A DNA stretch of 43,895 bases from Nitrospirae bacterium MYbin3 (GCA_002753335.1 PEAD01000025.1:1-43895), one strand, 5' to 3'. Shown: positions 14,520 through 24,156, numbered from the stretch's first letter. The notes: a model not told the origin generated them from the sequence alone. Numbers and translations: made by a program.

Positions 14520-15269
14520 TTACAGCACATTTTCCTTTGCCTTCAAAATCAGCTCAATCCGCGTAATTATTCCATGCACCATTTTAAGCTCCCACTCCGT
14601 AATTCCTGACCTGCCGATAAAATGTTTGATATTCACAATTATTTTTTTCTCTATATCAAGGTTGCCATTAGGTATATATTCAAGAGTTTTAAGCAACTCG
14701 GTTATCCTTGAATAAAGTTTTTGCAACTCTTTCTGGCATACGCGTTTAGCGTCATTATTTTTGCCTTCAACTGCAATAAGACGCCCTGCCATAGAAAGCT
14801 CATAAGCGCTCAACATGACTGCCTGAGCCAGGTTCAACGATGGCTGCTCCCTGCTTGCAGGTATCGTTATAAGAAAACCGCACTCATCAACCTCGTCATT
14901 AAGCAATCCCCTGCTCTCTCTGCCGAAAACTACCGCCACTTTATTTGCTTGTGCAGTCGAGTATAGCTTTGCCGAGGCATCCCTCATATCCATAAATACA
15001 CCGCGGGTTCTGCCCTTTCTTCTGGTCGTACCGGCAACAAGAGATATATCAGAAACAGAATCAGCAAAATTATCGAAACGGATCGCGTCTTTAAGCACAT
15101 CGAGTGCATTGTGTGCCATCCATTTGCTTTCATCAGTAATAAATTCCTCTGACCTTACTATGCGCAGATTTCTAAACCCCATGTTTTTGATAGCCCTTGC
15201 AGCTGCGCCTATATTGCCGGCATCTTTCGGCTCTATAAGAATAAAGTATATGTTGTCTTTCCAGTTCAT
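14520..15269 (-). CDS. trmJ: tRNA (cytidine/uridine-2'-O-)-methyltransferase TrmJ
   Basis: A 249-aa SPOUT-class methyltransferase that puts 2'-O-methyl on nucleotide 32 of tRNAs using SAM. Motif 1 is IEPKDAGNIGAAARAIKNMG, motif 2 VVFGRESRGLLNDE and motif 3 IPASREQPSLNLAQAV, which forms the knotted SAM site. The C-terminal extension (TELLKTLEYI...LKMVHGIITRIE) is typical of TrmJ. No SD; TGT-TATATT lies 9 nt before the ATG. Divergent from apbE. Confidence 0.92.
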   Translation of the reverse strand: MNWKDNIYFILIEPKDAGNIGAAARAIKNMGFRNLRIVRSEEFITDESKWMAHNALDVLKDAIRFDNFADSVSDISLVAGTTRRKGRTRGVFMDMRDASAKLYSTAQANKVAVVFGRESRGLLNDEVDECGFLITIPASREQPSLNLAQAVMLSAYELSMAGRLIAVEGKNNDAKRVCQKELQKLYSRITELLKTLEYIPNGNLDIEKKIIVNIKHFIGRSGITEWELKMVHGIITRIELILKAKENVL

Positions 15270-15278
15270 AGGAATAAA

Positions 15279-15287
15279 AATATAACA
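15279..15287 (-). promoter_or_regulatory. extended -10 promoter of trmJ
   Basis: TGT then TATATT on the minus strand, 9 nt upstream of the trmJ ATG. No Shine-Dalgarno is visible. Confidence 0.45.
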
Positions 15288-15318
15288 TAAATCGACATTT
15301 ATTCAATTTTCGATGCTA

Positions 15319-15327
15319 TGGTAACAT
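15319..15327 (+). promoter_or_regulatory. extended -10 promoter of apbE
   Basis: TGG then TAACAT, 8 nt before the apbE ATG at 15336. No Shine-Dalgarno is visible. Confidence 0.45.
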
Positions 15328-15335
15328 AGCATTAT

Positions 15336-16361
15336 ATGAAAATATTGAAGGACTTATTATTTTTGCTGCTTTGCGGAATGTTTCTTTGCGCCTGCACCAA
15401 AAATCACGAAAAGACCTATAAAGAAAGCCGGGAGTCACTGCATACTGTAGTAGCCATTACGGTAGTTTCTGACTCATCCGATAAGGCTAAAAGCGCAATT
15501 GATAAGGCTTACCATGAACTTGACCGGCTTGCCAAACTGCTCAATTTTTATTCAGAGCATAGTGAAGTATCAGAGATAAATAAAAATGCAGGAAATAAGC
15601 CGGTCAAAGTTTCTGTAGAGACCTTTGAAATAATAGAAAAAGCGCTCTACGCATCAGAGAACACCGAAGGCGCTTTCGACATAACAGTAGGGCCTGTTGT
15701 AAAGCTCTGGGATTTCAAAAATAAAGTGGCACCTGACGCTGATCAGATTAAAGAGAAGTCAAAAATTATCGGCTACAAAAACATCCTGATTGACAAGAAG
15801 GACTCCACCGTATTTTTAGAAAAGAAAGGCATGCAGATTGATCTCGGCGGCATCATAAAAGGCTACGCAGCAGATAAAGCTGTAGAGGTATTAAAATCAA
15901 ATGGAATAAAAGCCGGAATAGTGGCTGCTGCCGGAGATATACGGACATTCGGAAAAAGGCACGATGAAGGCTCATGGAATGTAGGCATTAAAAATCCACG
16001 CCAAAAAGGTAGTGTCGATGAGATAGTTGCGGTTGTAAAACTTTCAGGCCAGGCAATATCAACATCAGGTGATTATGAACGCTTCTTTGAGAAAAACGGC
16101 ATACGCTATCACCACATTCTTGATCCCAAGACAGGCAATCCTGCATACGGCTGTCAGAGCGTAACGATAGTGGCAAAAGAGGCTGCGATAACCGATGCCT
16201 TTGCAACAGGAATCTTTGTGCTCGGACCGAAAAAGGGCATGGGTGTATTAAATAAATTGGGAATCGATGGCATAATAATAGACAAAGAAGGAAAGGTTTA
16301 TATTACTGATGGACTCAAAGGCAGCATAGAGTTGATGATAAAGGATTCTACGTTTGCTTAG
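15336..16361 (+). CDS. apbE: FAD:protein FMN transferase ApbE (lipoprotein)
   Basis: A 341-aa flavin transferase that attaches FMN through a phosphoester bond to Thr/Ser in redox proteins such as RnfG and NqrC. The lipoprotein signal ends MFLCAC, so it faces the periplasm. The core has GAFDITVGPVVKLWDF, QIDLGGIIKGYAADKAVEVL, AAAGDIRTFGKR and the metal-binding C-terminal SVTIVAKEAAITDAFATGIF with the conserved Asp and Thr. No RNF or NQR gene is in the window, so its substrate is elsewhere. Confidence 0.95.
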   Translation: MKILKDLLFLLLCGMFLCACTKNHEKTYKESRESLHTVVAITVVSDSSDKAKSAIDKAYHELDRLAKLLNFYSEHSEVSEINKNAGNKPVKVSVETFEIIEKALYASENTEGAFDITVGPVVKLWDFKNKVAPDADQIKEKSKIIGYKNILIDKKDSTVFLEKKGMQIDLGGIIKGYAADKAVEVLKSNGIKAGIVAAAGDIRTFGKRHDEGSWNVGIKNPRQKGSVDEIVAVVKLSGQAISTSGDYERFFEKNGIRYHHILDPKTGNPAYGCQSVTIVAKEAAITDAFATGIFVLGPKKGMGVLNKLGIDGIIIDKEGKVYITDGLKGSIELMIKDSTFA

Positions 16362-16384
16362 GAAACAACGCCTTTAAAAAAAGA

Positions 16385-16765
16385 CTACGAAATAGCCTCT
16401 TTAGCAGGAAAATCTATAACCTTAAGATCTTCGTCACGCTGAACAAGAGATCGCCCTTCAAAAACCCCGCCTTCAGCAACAGAAAGCTTCCTTGTATGAA
16501 TATCGCCAAGCAGACTTCCGGTGTGTTTTATATCAACAAGCTCATCAGCGTTTATGTTTCCGTCAACCCGGCCGCCTATAACCACGCCTTTTGCTTTTAT
16601 GTTTCCCTTTAAAGAACCGGCTTCGCCGAGCACAACCCAATCCGCAACAACATTGCCAAAAATCTTCCCGTCAACCCGCAAAGTTCCTCCGCTTACAATA
16701 TCACCCCTAAATTCGGTATTTACACCAATAAGCGCGTCTAGTTGGTTATTTCGCCTTAGAAACAT
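16385..16765 (-). CDS. bactofilin (polymer-forming cytoskeletal protein)
   Basis: A 126-aa bactofilin that forms a right-handed beta-helix and self-polymerises under the membrane. Repeats of about six residues run from TEFRGDIVSGGTLRVDGKI to GGVFEGRS, with flanking disordered ends. The start overlaps the M23 peptidase gene by 20 nt and has a GGGAGG SD inside it. Bactofilin next to a periplasmic M23 endopeptidase is a recurrent pair in cell-shape control, in which the bactofilin localises the hydrolase. Confidence 0.94.
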   Translation of the reverse strand: MFLRRNNQLDALIGVNTEFRGDIVSGGTLRVDGKIFGNVVADWVVLGEAGSLKGNIKAKGVVIGGRVDGNINADELVDIKHTGSLLGDIHTRKLSVAEGGVFEGRSLVQRDEDLKVIDFPAKEAIS

Positions 16766-17612
16766 CTTGAGCCTCCCTCAGATAAACATAAGGATTAGTC
16801 GCCTTGCCGTTATTCCATACCTCATAATGCAGGTGCGGTCCGGTAGTGTTGCCTGTTGACCCGACATAAGCAAGCACCTCTCCTCTTTTTACTTTTTGTC
16901 CCACAACTACCCGCAAAGCGCTGTTATGCGCATACATCGTGGAGAATCCTAGTCCATGCTCCACAACAACAAGATTGCCGTTGCCCTGACTCCATCCAGA
17001 AAAACTTACAACCCCATCAGCGGTTGATTTTACAGATGTTCCCACAGGAGCAGAAATATCAATGCCAGAGTGGAACTCACGTCCGCCGTATTTTGGATTC
17101 TCCCTCTGGCCGTATTCTGAAGTAACCCTGCCTTTTATAGGCCATCCCATAGGTGTTGAGTGATACAAATCTCTCTGCTGCTGCAAAAAAGTCTGTATCC
17201 CATCCACAGACTTTACTGTATTTTCTATCTGTCTTTTCAGGGTTTCCATGTCAATAGAGCCTGCATCCTGAGTGTTGACTTTCTTTTCAACATTCTCCAA
17301 AATTGCGCTTTTGCTACCGAACGAAAGTATGCGCTTAAACTCGCTCTCGGCTTTTTGAAGCGTATTAATAGTTCCTTTCAACTCGGTAAACTGGCTGCTG
17401 TAGTAATTAAGAGAGTTTTTCATGTTGTAGTATTCGATGGTATCAATAGCCATCGAAACAACATATACAGACCCGATAAGCCACAAGGCCGCAGAAAGCA
17501 CAATACCGATTGACGGGACTTTAATATTTATTGTGCGTTTCCCGTCATGCGGAATCATCATGATGCTGACTGGAGTGAACAGCTTTTTTAAAAAATGCTT
17601 GAGCTTATACAT
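16746..17612 (-). CDS. M23 family peptidoglycan endopeptidase
   Basis: A 288-aa membrane-anchored peptidase. A single N-terminal TM (~34-55) is followed by a coiled-coil (about 60-145: SSQFTELKGTINTLQKAE and METLKRQIEN) and the LytM domain (~175-275). Zinc ligands are visible in FHSGIDIS (HxxxD) and HLHYEVW (HxH), with MYAHNS in between, so it should be catalytically active. It overlaps purM by 8 nt upstream and bactofilin by 20 nt downstream, so the three genes form a tight unit. Confidence 0.95.
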   Translation of the reverse strand: MYKLKHFLKKLFTPVSIMMIPHDGKRTINIKVPSIGIVLSAALWLIGSVYVVSMAIDTIEYYNMKNSLNYYSSQFTELKGTINTLQKAESEFKRILSFGSKSAILENVEKKVNTQDAGSIDMETLKRQIENTVKSVDGIQTFLQQQRDLYHSTPMGWPIKGRVTSEYGQRENPKYGGREFHSGIDISAPVGTSVKSTADGVVSFSGWSQGNGNLVVVEHGLGFSTMYAHNSALRVVVGQKVKRGEVLAYVGSTGNTTGPHLHYEVWNNGKATNPYVYLREAQDVSKAK

Positions 17613-18642
17613 AGCTTATCTGCTTCCTCACCCCCCGGTGAATAGTGCCGATATTATAAGCATCATAGCCCACTTTTTTCAAACATTTTATTGTTTTTCC
17701 GACGTCTGTATTATTCACGATGAAAACAAACCCTATGCCACAGTTGAAGGTGCGCCTCATATCCGCCTCCGGCACATTCCCAAGCCTGCGGATAAGCTCA
17801 AAAACAGACGGCACCGGCCACGAACCATCTTTGAGGACAGCTGATATACCTTTGCCAAAAATACGCGGCAGATTGCCCGGAACACCTCCGCCGGTTATGT
17901 GTGCCATGCCTTTAACCTTTATATTTTTTGAAACTAAAGAGCGGAAAGCCTTAACATATATCGTGGTGGGCTTTAAAAGCTCCTCTCCGAGCGTGCAGCC
18001 GAGTTCCGATATTTTTTTATTAAGTTTAAAGCCCGCTTTTTCTATCAACACCTTACGCGCAAGCGAATAGCCGTTGCTGTGAATACCGCTCGAAGACAGG
18101 CCGATAATAGCGTCGCCCTCGGTTATTGCAGAACCGTTTATGATTTTTTTCCTGTCAACCGCACCGACCGCAAAACCGGCAAGGTCATACTCTCCTGCTT
18201 CATAAAACCCAGGCATTTCGGCGGTCTCGCCGCCGATAAGTGCGCAGTCCGCCTGCTTGCAGCCCTCTGCAATTCCCTTAACCACATCCTTTGCCTTGTC
18301 AGCCTTTAGTTTGCCGGTAGCAAAGTAATCAAGAAAAAACAGCGGGTCTGCTCCGAGAGTAAGAATATCGTTTACGCACATGGCTACAAGGTCTATGCCC
18401 ACGGTATCATGCTTATCCATCATAAAAGCTATCTTGAGTTTGGTGCCTACGCCGTCTGTGCCGCTCACAAGCACCGGTTCTTTATACTTCTTCAGGTCAA
18501 GCTTGAACAAAGCCCCGAATGATCCTATGTCCATCATAACCCCGCGTCCAAAGGTCTTCTTGGCCATCGGCGCTATAAGGCTTACGAACCTGTCGCCCTC
18601 ATCAATGTCAACGCCAGCTTTTTTGTATGTAATCTTTTCCAT
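17605..18642 (-). CDS. purM: phosphoribosylformylglycinamidine cyclo-ligase
   Basis: AIR synthetase, the fifth step of purine synthesis (ATP-dependent closing of the imidazole ring). It is 345 aa, as expected. It begins ITYKKAGVDIDEGDRFV; other motifs are PVLVSGTDGVGTKLKIA (ATP site), ALIGGETAEMPGFY, GLSSSGIHSNGYSLAR and HITGGGVPGNLPRI. SD GGAGATAAA. Its 3' end overlaps the M23 gene by 8 nt. Confidence 0.97.
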   Translation of the reverse strand: MEKITYKKAGVDIDEGDRFVSLIAPMAKKTFGRGVMMDIGSFGALFKLDLKKYKEPVLVSGTDGVGTKLKIAFMMDKHDTVGIDLVAMCVNDILTLGADPLFFLDYFATGKLKADKAKDVVKGIAEGCKQADCALIGGETAEMPGFYEAGEYDLAGFAVGAVDRKKIINGSAITEGDAIIGLSSSGIHSNGYSLARKVLIEKAGFKLNKKISELGCTLGEELLKPTTIYVKAFRSLVSKNIKVKGMAHITGGGVPGNLPRIFGKGISAVLKDGSWPVPSVFELIRRLGNVPEADMRRTFNCGIGFVFIVNNTDVGKTIKCLKKVGYDAYNIGTIHRGVRKQISYV

Positions 18643-18809
18643 TTTATCTCCTAATTATCTTCTTTTGTCTACCATGCCCGAAGTCCTTAATCGAGTATCC
18701 ATATTAGGGTTTTACGACTTCTGAATTCCCGTTAAAAAAATTGCCAACAGTAGGCGGTTTAGGCGCGGGAATGACGAATATGTCGTTACTATTTTTACCA
18801 ATTCTGCAG

Positions 18810-19256
18810 TCATAGATTTGTATGTTTGCGTTTTGATGTATTAGAAAGCTTTATGCCTTGTTTCTTAAAAGACTCTCTAACGGCTTTGCGTACTTTTGCA
18901 GCTATCTCAACAGCACTGACCGCTTCTTTTTTGGATACAATGTCTTTGCCGGGATAACGGGCTGTAACAGCATAGGGAGTTAAGCTTTCGGCCTCTGTCA
19001 AATCTGATACCCAGATTGCATGTGCAGAACACATTTCTAAAAGTAGAGATATGTTGTGTGTATATGGGAAATCGACTTTTTGAAGGGCCAGAAATGATTT
19101 TAAGTATTTCTCAGCACACTGTTGCGCATGAAAAGCAACAAGTTTGTAAGGGCAGGAACTTGAAAGTTTAAAGGCATGCTTTGCCAAACGTAAGTCCTCA
19201 TCCGCATGTTTAATCCATTGTCTGACAATTTTATTTACATCCTCACTTTTGCTCAT
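18810..19256 (-). CDS. HEPN-domain protein of an MNT-HEPN pair
   Basis: A 148-aa HEPN protein. The start is WIKHADEDLRLAKHAF; the family's core helix is VAFHAQQCAEKYLKSFLALQ, followed by FPYTHNISLLLEM and the C-terminal AVSAVEIAAKVRKAVRESF helix. In MNT-HEPN toxin-antitoxin systems HEPN is the RNase-like toxin and MNT AMPylates it. The strict Rx4-6H motif is not obvious here, so RNase activity is uncertain. The ATG at 19256 begins 14 nt inside the nucleotidyltransferase gene. Confidence 0.9.
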   Translation of the reverse strand: MSKSEDVNKIVRQWIKHADEDLRLAKHAFKLSSSCPYKLVAFHAQQCAEKYLKSFLALQKVDFPYTHNISLLLEMCSAHAIWVSDLTEAESLTPYAVTARYPGKDIVSKKEAVSAVEIAAKVRKAVRESFKKQGIKLSNTSKRKHTNL

Positions 19257-19560
19257 AAAGCAGCTTTCCTTCTTTTGAAGCATAGCGGGCTACAGTTCCT
19301 GGTACATACTTTTCGGTCTCAAACTCCTCAGGAGTCAATATTACAATATCACGCGCCAAACCTGTTCCAACCAGGATACTATCTATCTCGAGCATCATCT
19401 TCCTACGTGATTTTTTAAGCGGACATATCACAAGAAAATCAATATCACTTTTTTCATCAGCAGTCCCTCTGGCATGCGAACCAAAAAGGATAATACGATT
19501 AGGCCTGAATTTTTCAGCTATCATTCGGGCTGCATTTCTTATATTTTTTTTGTTTGGCAT
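19243..19560 (-). CDS. MNT-type nucleotidyltransferase (antitoxin-like)
   Basis: A 105-aa minimal nucleotidyltransferase with the IILFGSHARGTADEKSDIDFLV motif (GSx10DxD), the metal-binding and nucleotide-transfer site. The C-terminal part is short (VARYASKEGKLLYEQ). It overlaps the HEPN gene by 14 nt. A TGG-TATAAT extended -10 at 19599-19591 gives a short 5' leader of about 24 nt. Confidence 0.92.
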   Translation of the reverse strand: MPNKKNIRNAARMIAEKFRPNRIILFGSHARGTADEKSDIDFLVICPLKKSRRKMMLEIDSILVGTGLARDIVILTPEEFETEKYVPGTVARYASKEGKLLYEQK

Positions 19561-19590
19561 TTAATTCTGTCTATCCATTTTAATGTTCGT

Positions 19591-19599
19591 ATTATACCA
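19591..19599 (-). promoter_or_regulatory. extended -10 promoter of the MNT-HEPN operon
   Basis: TGG then TATAAT on the minus strand, about 30 nt upstream of the nucleotidyltransferase ATG. Confidence 0.5.
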
Positions 19600-19603
19600 T
19601 CCC

Positions 19604-20437
19604 TTAAACAATCTTCATGCTTATATCTGCCGCCTTGACCGAATGAGTAAGTGCGCCTATCGAGATTATATCAACGCCGGTTTCGGCGATAGCCCTGACA
19701 TTTTCAAGGCTTACATTGCCTGACGCCTCTAAAAGTGCACGTTTCGCGGTTATGCCTACGGCCTTTTTCATATCGTCAATAGTCATGTTATCAAGCATTA
19801 TCACATCAGCACCTGCGGCTAATGCCTCGTAGAGATCATCAAAGTTACTTACCTCTACCTCTATCTTCAACAGGTGATGTGACTTGCGAGCCAACTCAAC
19901 AGCTTTTTTGACTCCACCAGAAGCAGCTATATGATTGTCCTTTATCAGTACTCCGTCATACAAACCAAACCTATGGTTCTTTCCTCCGCCAACATTCACA
20001 CCGTATTTATCCAACAAACGCAGTCCCGGAGCGGTCTTTCTCGTGTCCGTAATGCTGACATTCAAGCCCTCAACCTTAGAAACAAACTCTCTTGTCTTTG
20101 TAGATATGCCCGAAACACGCTGAAGCATATTCAAAGCAACCCTCTCTCCTGCAAGCAGCGTCGCTGTTTTGCCCGAAAGTTCGGCTATCACATCGCCGTT
20201 TTTAACCGCAGCTCCTTCCGCCACAAAGTCCTTTATCTCAACAATTCCCAACGCACTAAACACTTCATGAACAAAAGGCATGCCTGCCAATACAAACGAT
20301 TCTTTTGCGATAATCTTGGCCTGAGAATGCGAGGAATCAGGGATTGTTAAAAGTGTTGTGATATCGCCGTTGCCAAGGTCTTCAATCAGCGCGATTCTTA
20401 TGATTTCTTTCAGAAGCTGGTTATTCAGAAAATCCAT
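19604..20437 (-). CDS. nadC: nicotinate-nucleotide diphosphorylase (quinolinate phosphoribosyltransferase)
   Basis: Converts quinolinate and PRPP to nicotinate mononucleotide in NAD synthesis. It is 277 aa, the normal length. Motifs: IEDLGNGDITT, ERVALNMLQRVSGIST, TDTRKTAPGLRLLDKYGV, GGGKNHRFGLYDGVLIKDNH and EVEVSNFDD, with VIMLDNM and ISIGALTHSV at the phosphate-binding end. It starts 7 nt after valS and is co-transcribed with it. No nadA or nadB is in the window. Confidence 0.97.
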   Translation of the reverse strand: MDFLNNQLLKEIIRIALIEDLGNGDITTLLTIPDSSHSQAKIIAKESFVLAGMPFVHEVFSALGIVEIKDFVAEGAAVKNGDVIAELSGKTATLLAGERVALNMLQRVSGISTKTREFVSKVEGLNVSITDTRKTAPGLRLLDKYGVNVGGGKNHRFGLYDGVLIKDNHIAASGGVKKAVELARKSHHLLKIEVEVSNFDDLYEALAAGADVIMLDNMTIDDMKKAVGITAKRALLEASGNVSLENVRAIAETGVDIISIGALTHSVKAADISMKIV

Positions 20438-20444
20438 AAGAGGC

Positions 20445-23246
20445 TTACCCTTCTACAGTCTTTAGCAGATTAAGGTTATCATCGAGCTTAGACTTCTTTT
20501 GTAGAAGCAGCTCGTATTTTGAACGGTCCTTTGCGACCACATCCGGCGGAGCGTTTTTGATAAAATCCTCGTTAGAAAGTTTTTTATTGATAAACATTAT
20601 GTCTTTGGCTATCTTTTCCTGCTCCTTGCCAATCCTTGCCACTTCAGCCTTTATGTCAAGAAGCCCCTCCATCGGAATATATATCTCGATCATGTTCATC
20701 ACAGCTATTGCAGAACCTTTTGCGCGGCTCACATCCATACCAACATTTATTTCCTTGGATCTCGTCATCTTCAAGATAGGGGGAAGGTTAGCCTTGATAA
20801 CTTCCTCAGCCTCCTTTGACAAGGCCTTTATGTCAGCCCGTATCTCAAGTCCAGGTGATACGTTCAGCTCCCCCCTAACGCTCCTAATTCCGTTGACAGC
20901 ATCAAGAACATATGCCATCTGCCTTTCTGCATCATCAACTTTAGGAAGATTTGAAGGGAATTTTTCAACCATAATGCTGCCGGAGCCTTCAAACACCAAA
21001 CTCCAGATTTCTTCGGTAACAAAAGGCATGAACGGATGCAGAAGCTTAAGCGTATTTTCGAGCAGATGAAACATGCAGCACAGAACAGCCTCTTTTTCTT
21101 CCTCGCTGCCATTATAAAGCGCAGGCTTTGAAAGCTCTATATACCAGTCGCAGAACTCATGCCATACAAAATGATAAATACTTCCTGCAGCATCGTTAAA
21201 CCTGTAATTCTCAAGATTTCTGCTCACTTCATCAGCAGCAAACGAAAGTCTGCTGACTATCCATCTGCCGGACAGGTCAAGCTTATTCTGATCAAGAGGC
21301 TTCCGTTTATAATCGGATGAATAGTTTAAAATAAATTTTGTAGCATTCCAGAGCTTATTGATAAAAAATCTGTAACCTTCAACCCTCTCTTCAGAAAATC
21401 TTATATCCCTGCCCTGAGCAGCAAAAGCGGCAAGGCTAAACCTGAACGCGTCAGCCCCGTATTTATCGGTCATTATAAGCGGGTCTATCACATTGCCCTT
21501 GGACTTGCTCATCTTGTGGCCATGGGCATCCCGAATCAAGGCATGAATATAAACATCCTTAAACGGCACATCGTCCATGAATTTTCCGCCCATCATCATC
21601 ATTCGCGCCACCCAGAAAAACAAAATATCAAACGCGGTAACAAGAACGCTTGTCGGATAAAACGCCTTTAAATCACCTGTCTGTTCAGGCCAACCCAATG
21701 TTGAGAACGGCCAGAGCGCGGATGAAAACCATGTGTCAAGAACATCAGGGTCGCGGATGATATTTCTGCTTTTGCAAGAAGGACATTCCGAAATATCGTC
21801 CTTGCCGCATAGCGGTTTCACAAGTTTAGAAACCCTTATTGTTTTTGAGTTTGCAACTATATCATCATGCGGTAAGCCCGCTTTTCTGAGTTCGCTGTAA
21901 CTGCCGCTTATCCGGCCTGAAACAGGCTCGAAAAACACATGCTCAATAATATCGCCCTGCTGCACACCACTGTCGGTTTTGCAGTCAGGACAGTACCATA
22001 CAGGGATTCTGTGGCCCCACCAGATCTGTCTTGATATGCACCAATCGTTGATATCTCGCATCCAGGCATAAAAATTATTGTTCCATGAATCCGGTATAAG
22101 CCTTGTCCTGCCTTGCTCTACGGACTTTACGGCATCATCCGCAAGCCCTCTCGTCTTTACATACCACTGTATCGTTTGCAGCGGCTCTATTATCGTCTTG
22201 CAGCGATAGCAATGACCAACAGCATGAGGATGCTTCTTTTCGCCTTCAAGCAGATCAAGCTCTTTAAGATCATGAATAATCCTCTTCCTGCATTCATATC
22301 TATCAATGCCTGCATACCGCTCTCCTGCTTCGGCAGCCATGCGGCCGTCTTCGGATATAACGGTTAGCGAAGCCAAACTATGCCGCTTGCCCATAGCCTC
22401 ATCATTAAAATCATGCGCAGGAGTAACCTTTACCGCGCCTGTTCCGAATGCTGAATCAACAGCCTGGTCATAAACAACCGGAATCTTTCTTCCGGTCAAC
22501 GGCAGTTCGAGAAATTTACCGGCAAACCCTGAATAACGTTCGTCTTCAGGGTTTACGGCAACGCCCGTATCACCGAGCATGGTTTCGGGTCTTGTGGTTG
22601 CAACAACTATAAATTCGTTAGTACCAGACACAGGATATTTGATGTAATAGAGCCGGCCTTCAAGATCCTCATATTCTACTTCCAGATCTGAAAGCGCGGT
22701 ATGGCAGCGAGGGCACCAGTTTATAAGCCTGTTGTCTCTGTAAATAAGACCTTCTTCAAAAAGCTTTACAAAGACTTCTCTGACCGCCTTTGAAAGCCCT
22801 TCATCAAGAGTGAACCTCTCGCGCGACCAGTCGCACGAAGCTCCCATCTTTTTGAGCTGATGGATTATCCTTCCGCCGTATTCGGCCTTCCATTCCCAGA
22901 CCTTTTGTATAAAGGCATCTCTGCCTAATTTATGCCTGTCGATTCCATCCTTGGATATTTGGCGTTCCACCACATTCTGAGTGGCTATGCCCGCGTGATC
23001 TGTTCCAGGAAGCCAAAGCACCCTGAAACCCTGCATCCTTTTCCATCTTGAAAGAATGTCCTGAACAGTTGCGTTAAGCGCGTGTCCCATGTGCAGAGAG
23101 CCGGTAACATTGGGTGGAGGTATTACAATAGAAAAGGAGGGAGCTTCAGAGTCGCTCGATGGCTTGAAATAGCCTTTTTCTTCCCAAAAGGCGTACCACC
23201 GGTCCTCTATTTCCTTGGGGTCGTAGTTTTTCTTAAAATCGATCAT
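20445..23246 (-). CDS. valS: valyl-tRNA synthetase
   Basis: A class Ia synthetase of 933 aa. The HIGH-type motif is GSLHMGHALN (~50) and the KMSKS motif is HKMSKSKGNVIDP. The editing CP1 domain has TTRPETMLGDTGVAVNPED. Zn-type Cys pairs occur (CPRCH, CPDC, CPSC). The C-terminal anticodon-binding domain and the Val-type coiled-coil arm (KEQEKIAKDIMFINKKLSN) are complete. Confidence 0.98.
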   Translation of the reverse strand: MIDFKKNYDPKEIEDRWYAFWEEKGYFKPSSDSEAPSFSIVIPPPNVTGSLHMGHALNATVQDILSRWKRMQGFRVLWLPGTDHAGIATQNVVERQISKDGIDRHKLGRDAFIQKVWEWKAEYGGRIIHQLKKMGASCDWSRERFTLDEGLSKAVREVFVKLFEEGLIYRDNRLINWCPRCHTALSDLEVEYEDLEGRLYYIKYPVSGTNEFIVVATTRPETMLGDTGVAVNPEDERYSGFAGKFLELPLTGRKIPVVYDQAVDSAFGTGAVKVTPAHDFNDEAMGKRHSLASLTVISEDGRMAAEAGERYAGIDRYECRKRIIHDLKELDLLEGEKKHPHAVGHCYRCKTIIEPLQTIQWYVKTRGLADDAVKSVEQGRTRLIPDSWNNNFYAWMRDINDWCISRQIWWGHRIPVWYCPDCKTDSGVQQGDIIEHVFFEPVSGRISGSYSELRKAGLPHDDIVANSKTIRVSKLVKPLCGKDDISECPSCKSRNIIRDPDVLDTWFSSALWPFSTLGWPEQTGDLKAFYPTSVLVTAFDILFFWVARMMMMGGKFMDDVPFKDVYIHALIRDAHGHKMSKSKGNVIDPLIMTDKYGADAFRFSLAAFAAQGRDIRFSEERVEGYRFFINKLWNATKFILNYSSDYKRKPLDQNKLDLSGRWIVSRLSFAADEVSRNLENYRFNDAAGSIYHFVWHEFCDWYIELSKPALYNGSEEEKEAVLCCMFHLLENTLKLLHPFMPFVTEEIWSLVFEGSGSIMVEKFPSNLPKVDDAERQMAYVLDAVNGIRSVRGELNVSPGLEIRADIKALSKEAEEVIKANLPPILKMTRSKEINVGMDVSRAKGSAIAVMNMIEIYIPMEGLLDIKAEVARIGKEQEKIAKDIMFINKKLSNEDFIKNAPPDVVAKDRSKYELLLQKKSKLDDNLNLLKTVEG

Positions 23247-23307
23247 GGTTTGTTATTTTGCAGAATAGATGTGACTTTTTGCAAAAAATAATAGGACTAG
23301 AAAAAAG

Positions 23308-24156
23308 CTACAGCTCTGAAGTGATCTTCTCTATCTCTTTTCTGATAATTGACTCTGCAATCTCAGGAACATGCTTGTTAATTGCAGCCTCAACATCACC
23401 CCTCAACGAAGAAAAAAGATTGTCTATCTGTCCTCTCACTTCCTGCCTGATAATTTCGAGCACCTGCTCTTCAGTCGGCATTCTTACAGCAACACGCAGT
23501 TCCGAAGGCCCTGCTGATTGAGGAACGATCTCTTCTTTTTCTATCGCCTCATCCAGAACTTTGTCAAACTCCTTCTGGCCTCCGGCAAGAGCAGCCTGCG
23601 CCTCATAGTCTTCATCAACTGTCCGCTGACCCTCAGCTTTTTCTTCAGTTTCTATTTTGACATCCTCATCCCACTTAGGTTCTTCAAGCTCCGAAGTATC
23701 GACGACGTCTGGCATATCAGAAATAGGCTCTTCAATAGTAGCAGAAACAGGCTCCTCCTCGACAACCAACTCTGGGGGAGCAGGAGGCACAGCAGCAAGC
23801 AACGCCTTGACTTTACTTATAAGCTCCTGAGATTCAAAAGGCTTTATAATAAAATCATCCGCCGAAACAGATTTCGCATATGCTTCATCAAAAGGCTCAA
23901 ACGCACCTGCAAGAAGTATCACAGGTATACGTGAGTGCGTGTCGCTCTTCTTAACCTTTTCGCAAAGCTGGTAGCCGTTAATCTTAGGCATATCTATATC
24001 GGCCAGAACAATATCCGGAGAGAAGGATTCCAAAACAGCCAGCGCCTGCTCGCCGTCGTTAGTGGTCTTGATTTCAAAATTCTCATTCGCGAGCACAAGC
24101 TCCACCACTTTTTGAATCGTGAGACTGTCGTCTGCAAGCAATAGTTTATATGACAT
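23308..24156 (-). CDS. response regulator with long acidic linker and C-terminal helical domain
   Basis: A 282-aa protein. The receiver domain (1-120) has the DD pair (LLADDS), phospho-acceptor VLADIDMP and IKPFES Lys. A Pro/Glu-rich acidic linker (~125-215) follows, then a C-terminal amphipathic region (VLEIIRQEVRGQIDNLFSSL...EIAESIIRKEIEKITSEL). There is no DNA-binding domain; similar receiver-plus-linker proteins occur in motility and polarity systems. SD AAAGGAG. It is not paired with a kinase here. Confidence 0.88.
   Translation of the reverse strand: MSYKLLLADDSLTIQKVVELVLANENFEIKTTNDGEQALAVLESFSPDIVLADIDMPKINGYQLCEKVKKSDTHSRIPVILLAGAFEPFDEAYAKSVSADDFIIKPFESQELISKVKALLAAVPPAPPELVVEEEPVSATIEEPISDMPDVVDTSELEEPKWDEDVKIETEEKAEGQRTVDEDYEAQAALAGGQKEFDKVLDEAIEKEEIVPQSAGPSELRVAVRMPTEEQVLEIIRQEVRGQIDNLFSSLRGDVEAAINKHVPEIAESIIRKEIEKITSEL

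Noticed and set aside
18643..18809. Inverted ATTCCCG/CGGGAAT arms between purM and the HEPN gene, possible dispersed repeat
   Set aside because: The arms are only 7 bp and about 35 nt apart, and no second copy was found in the window.
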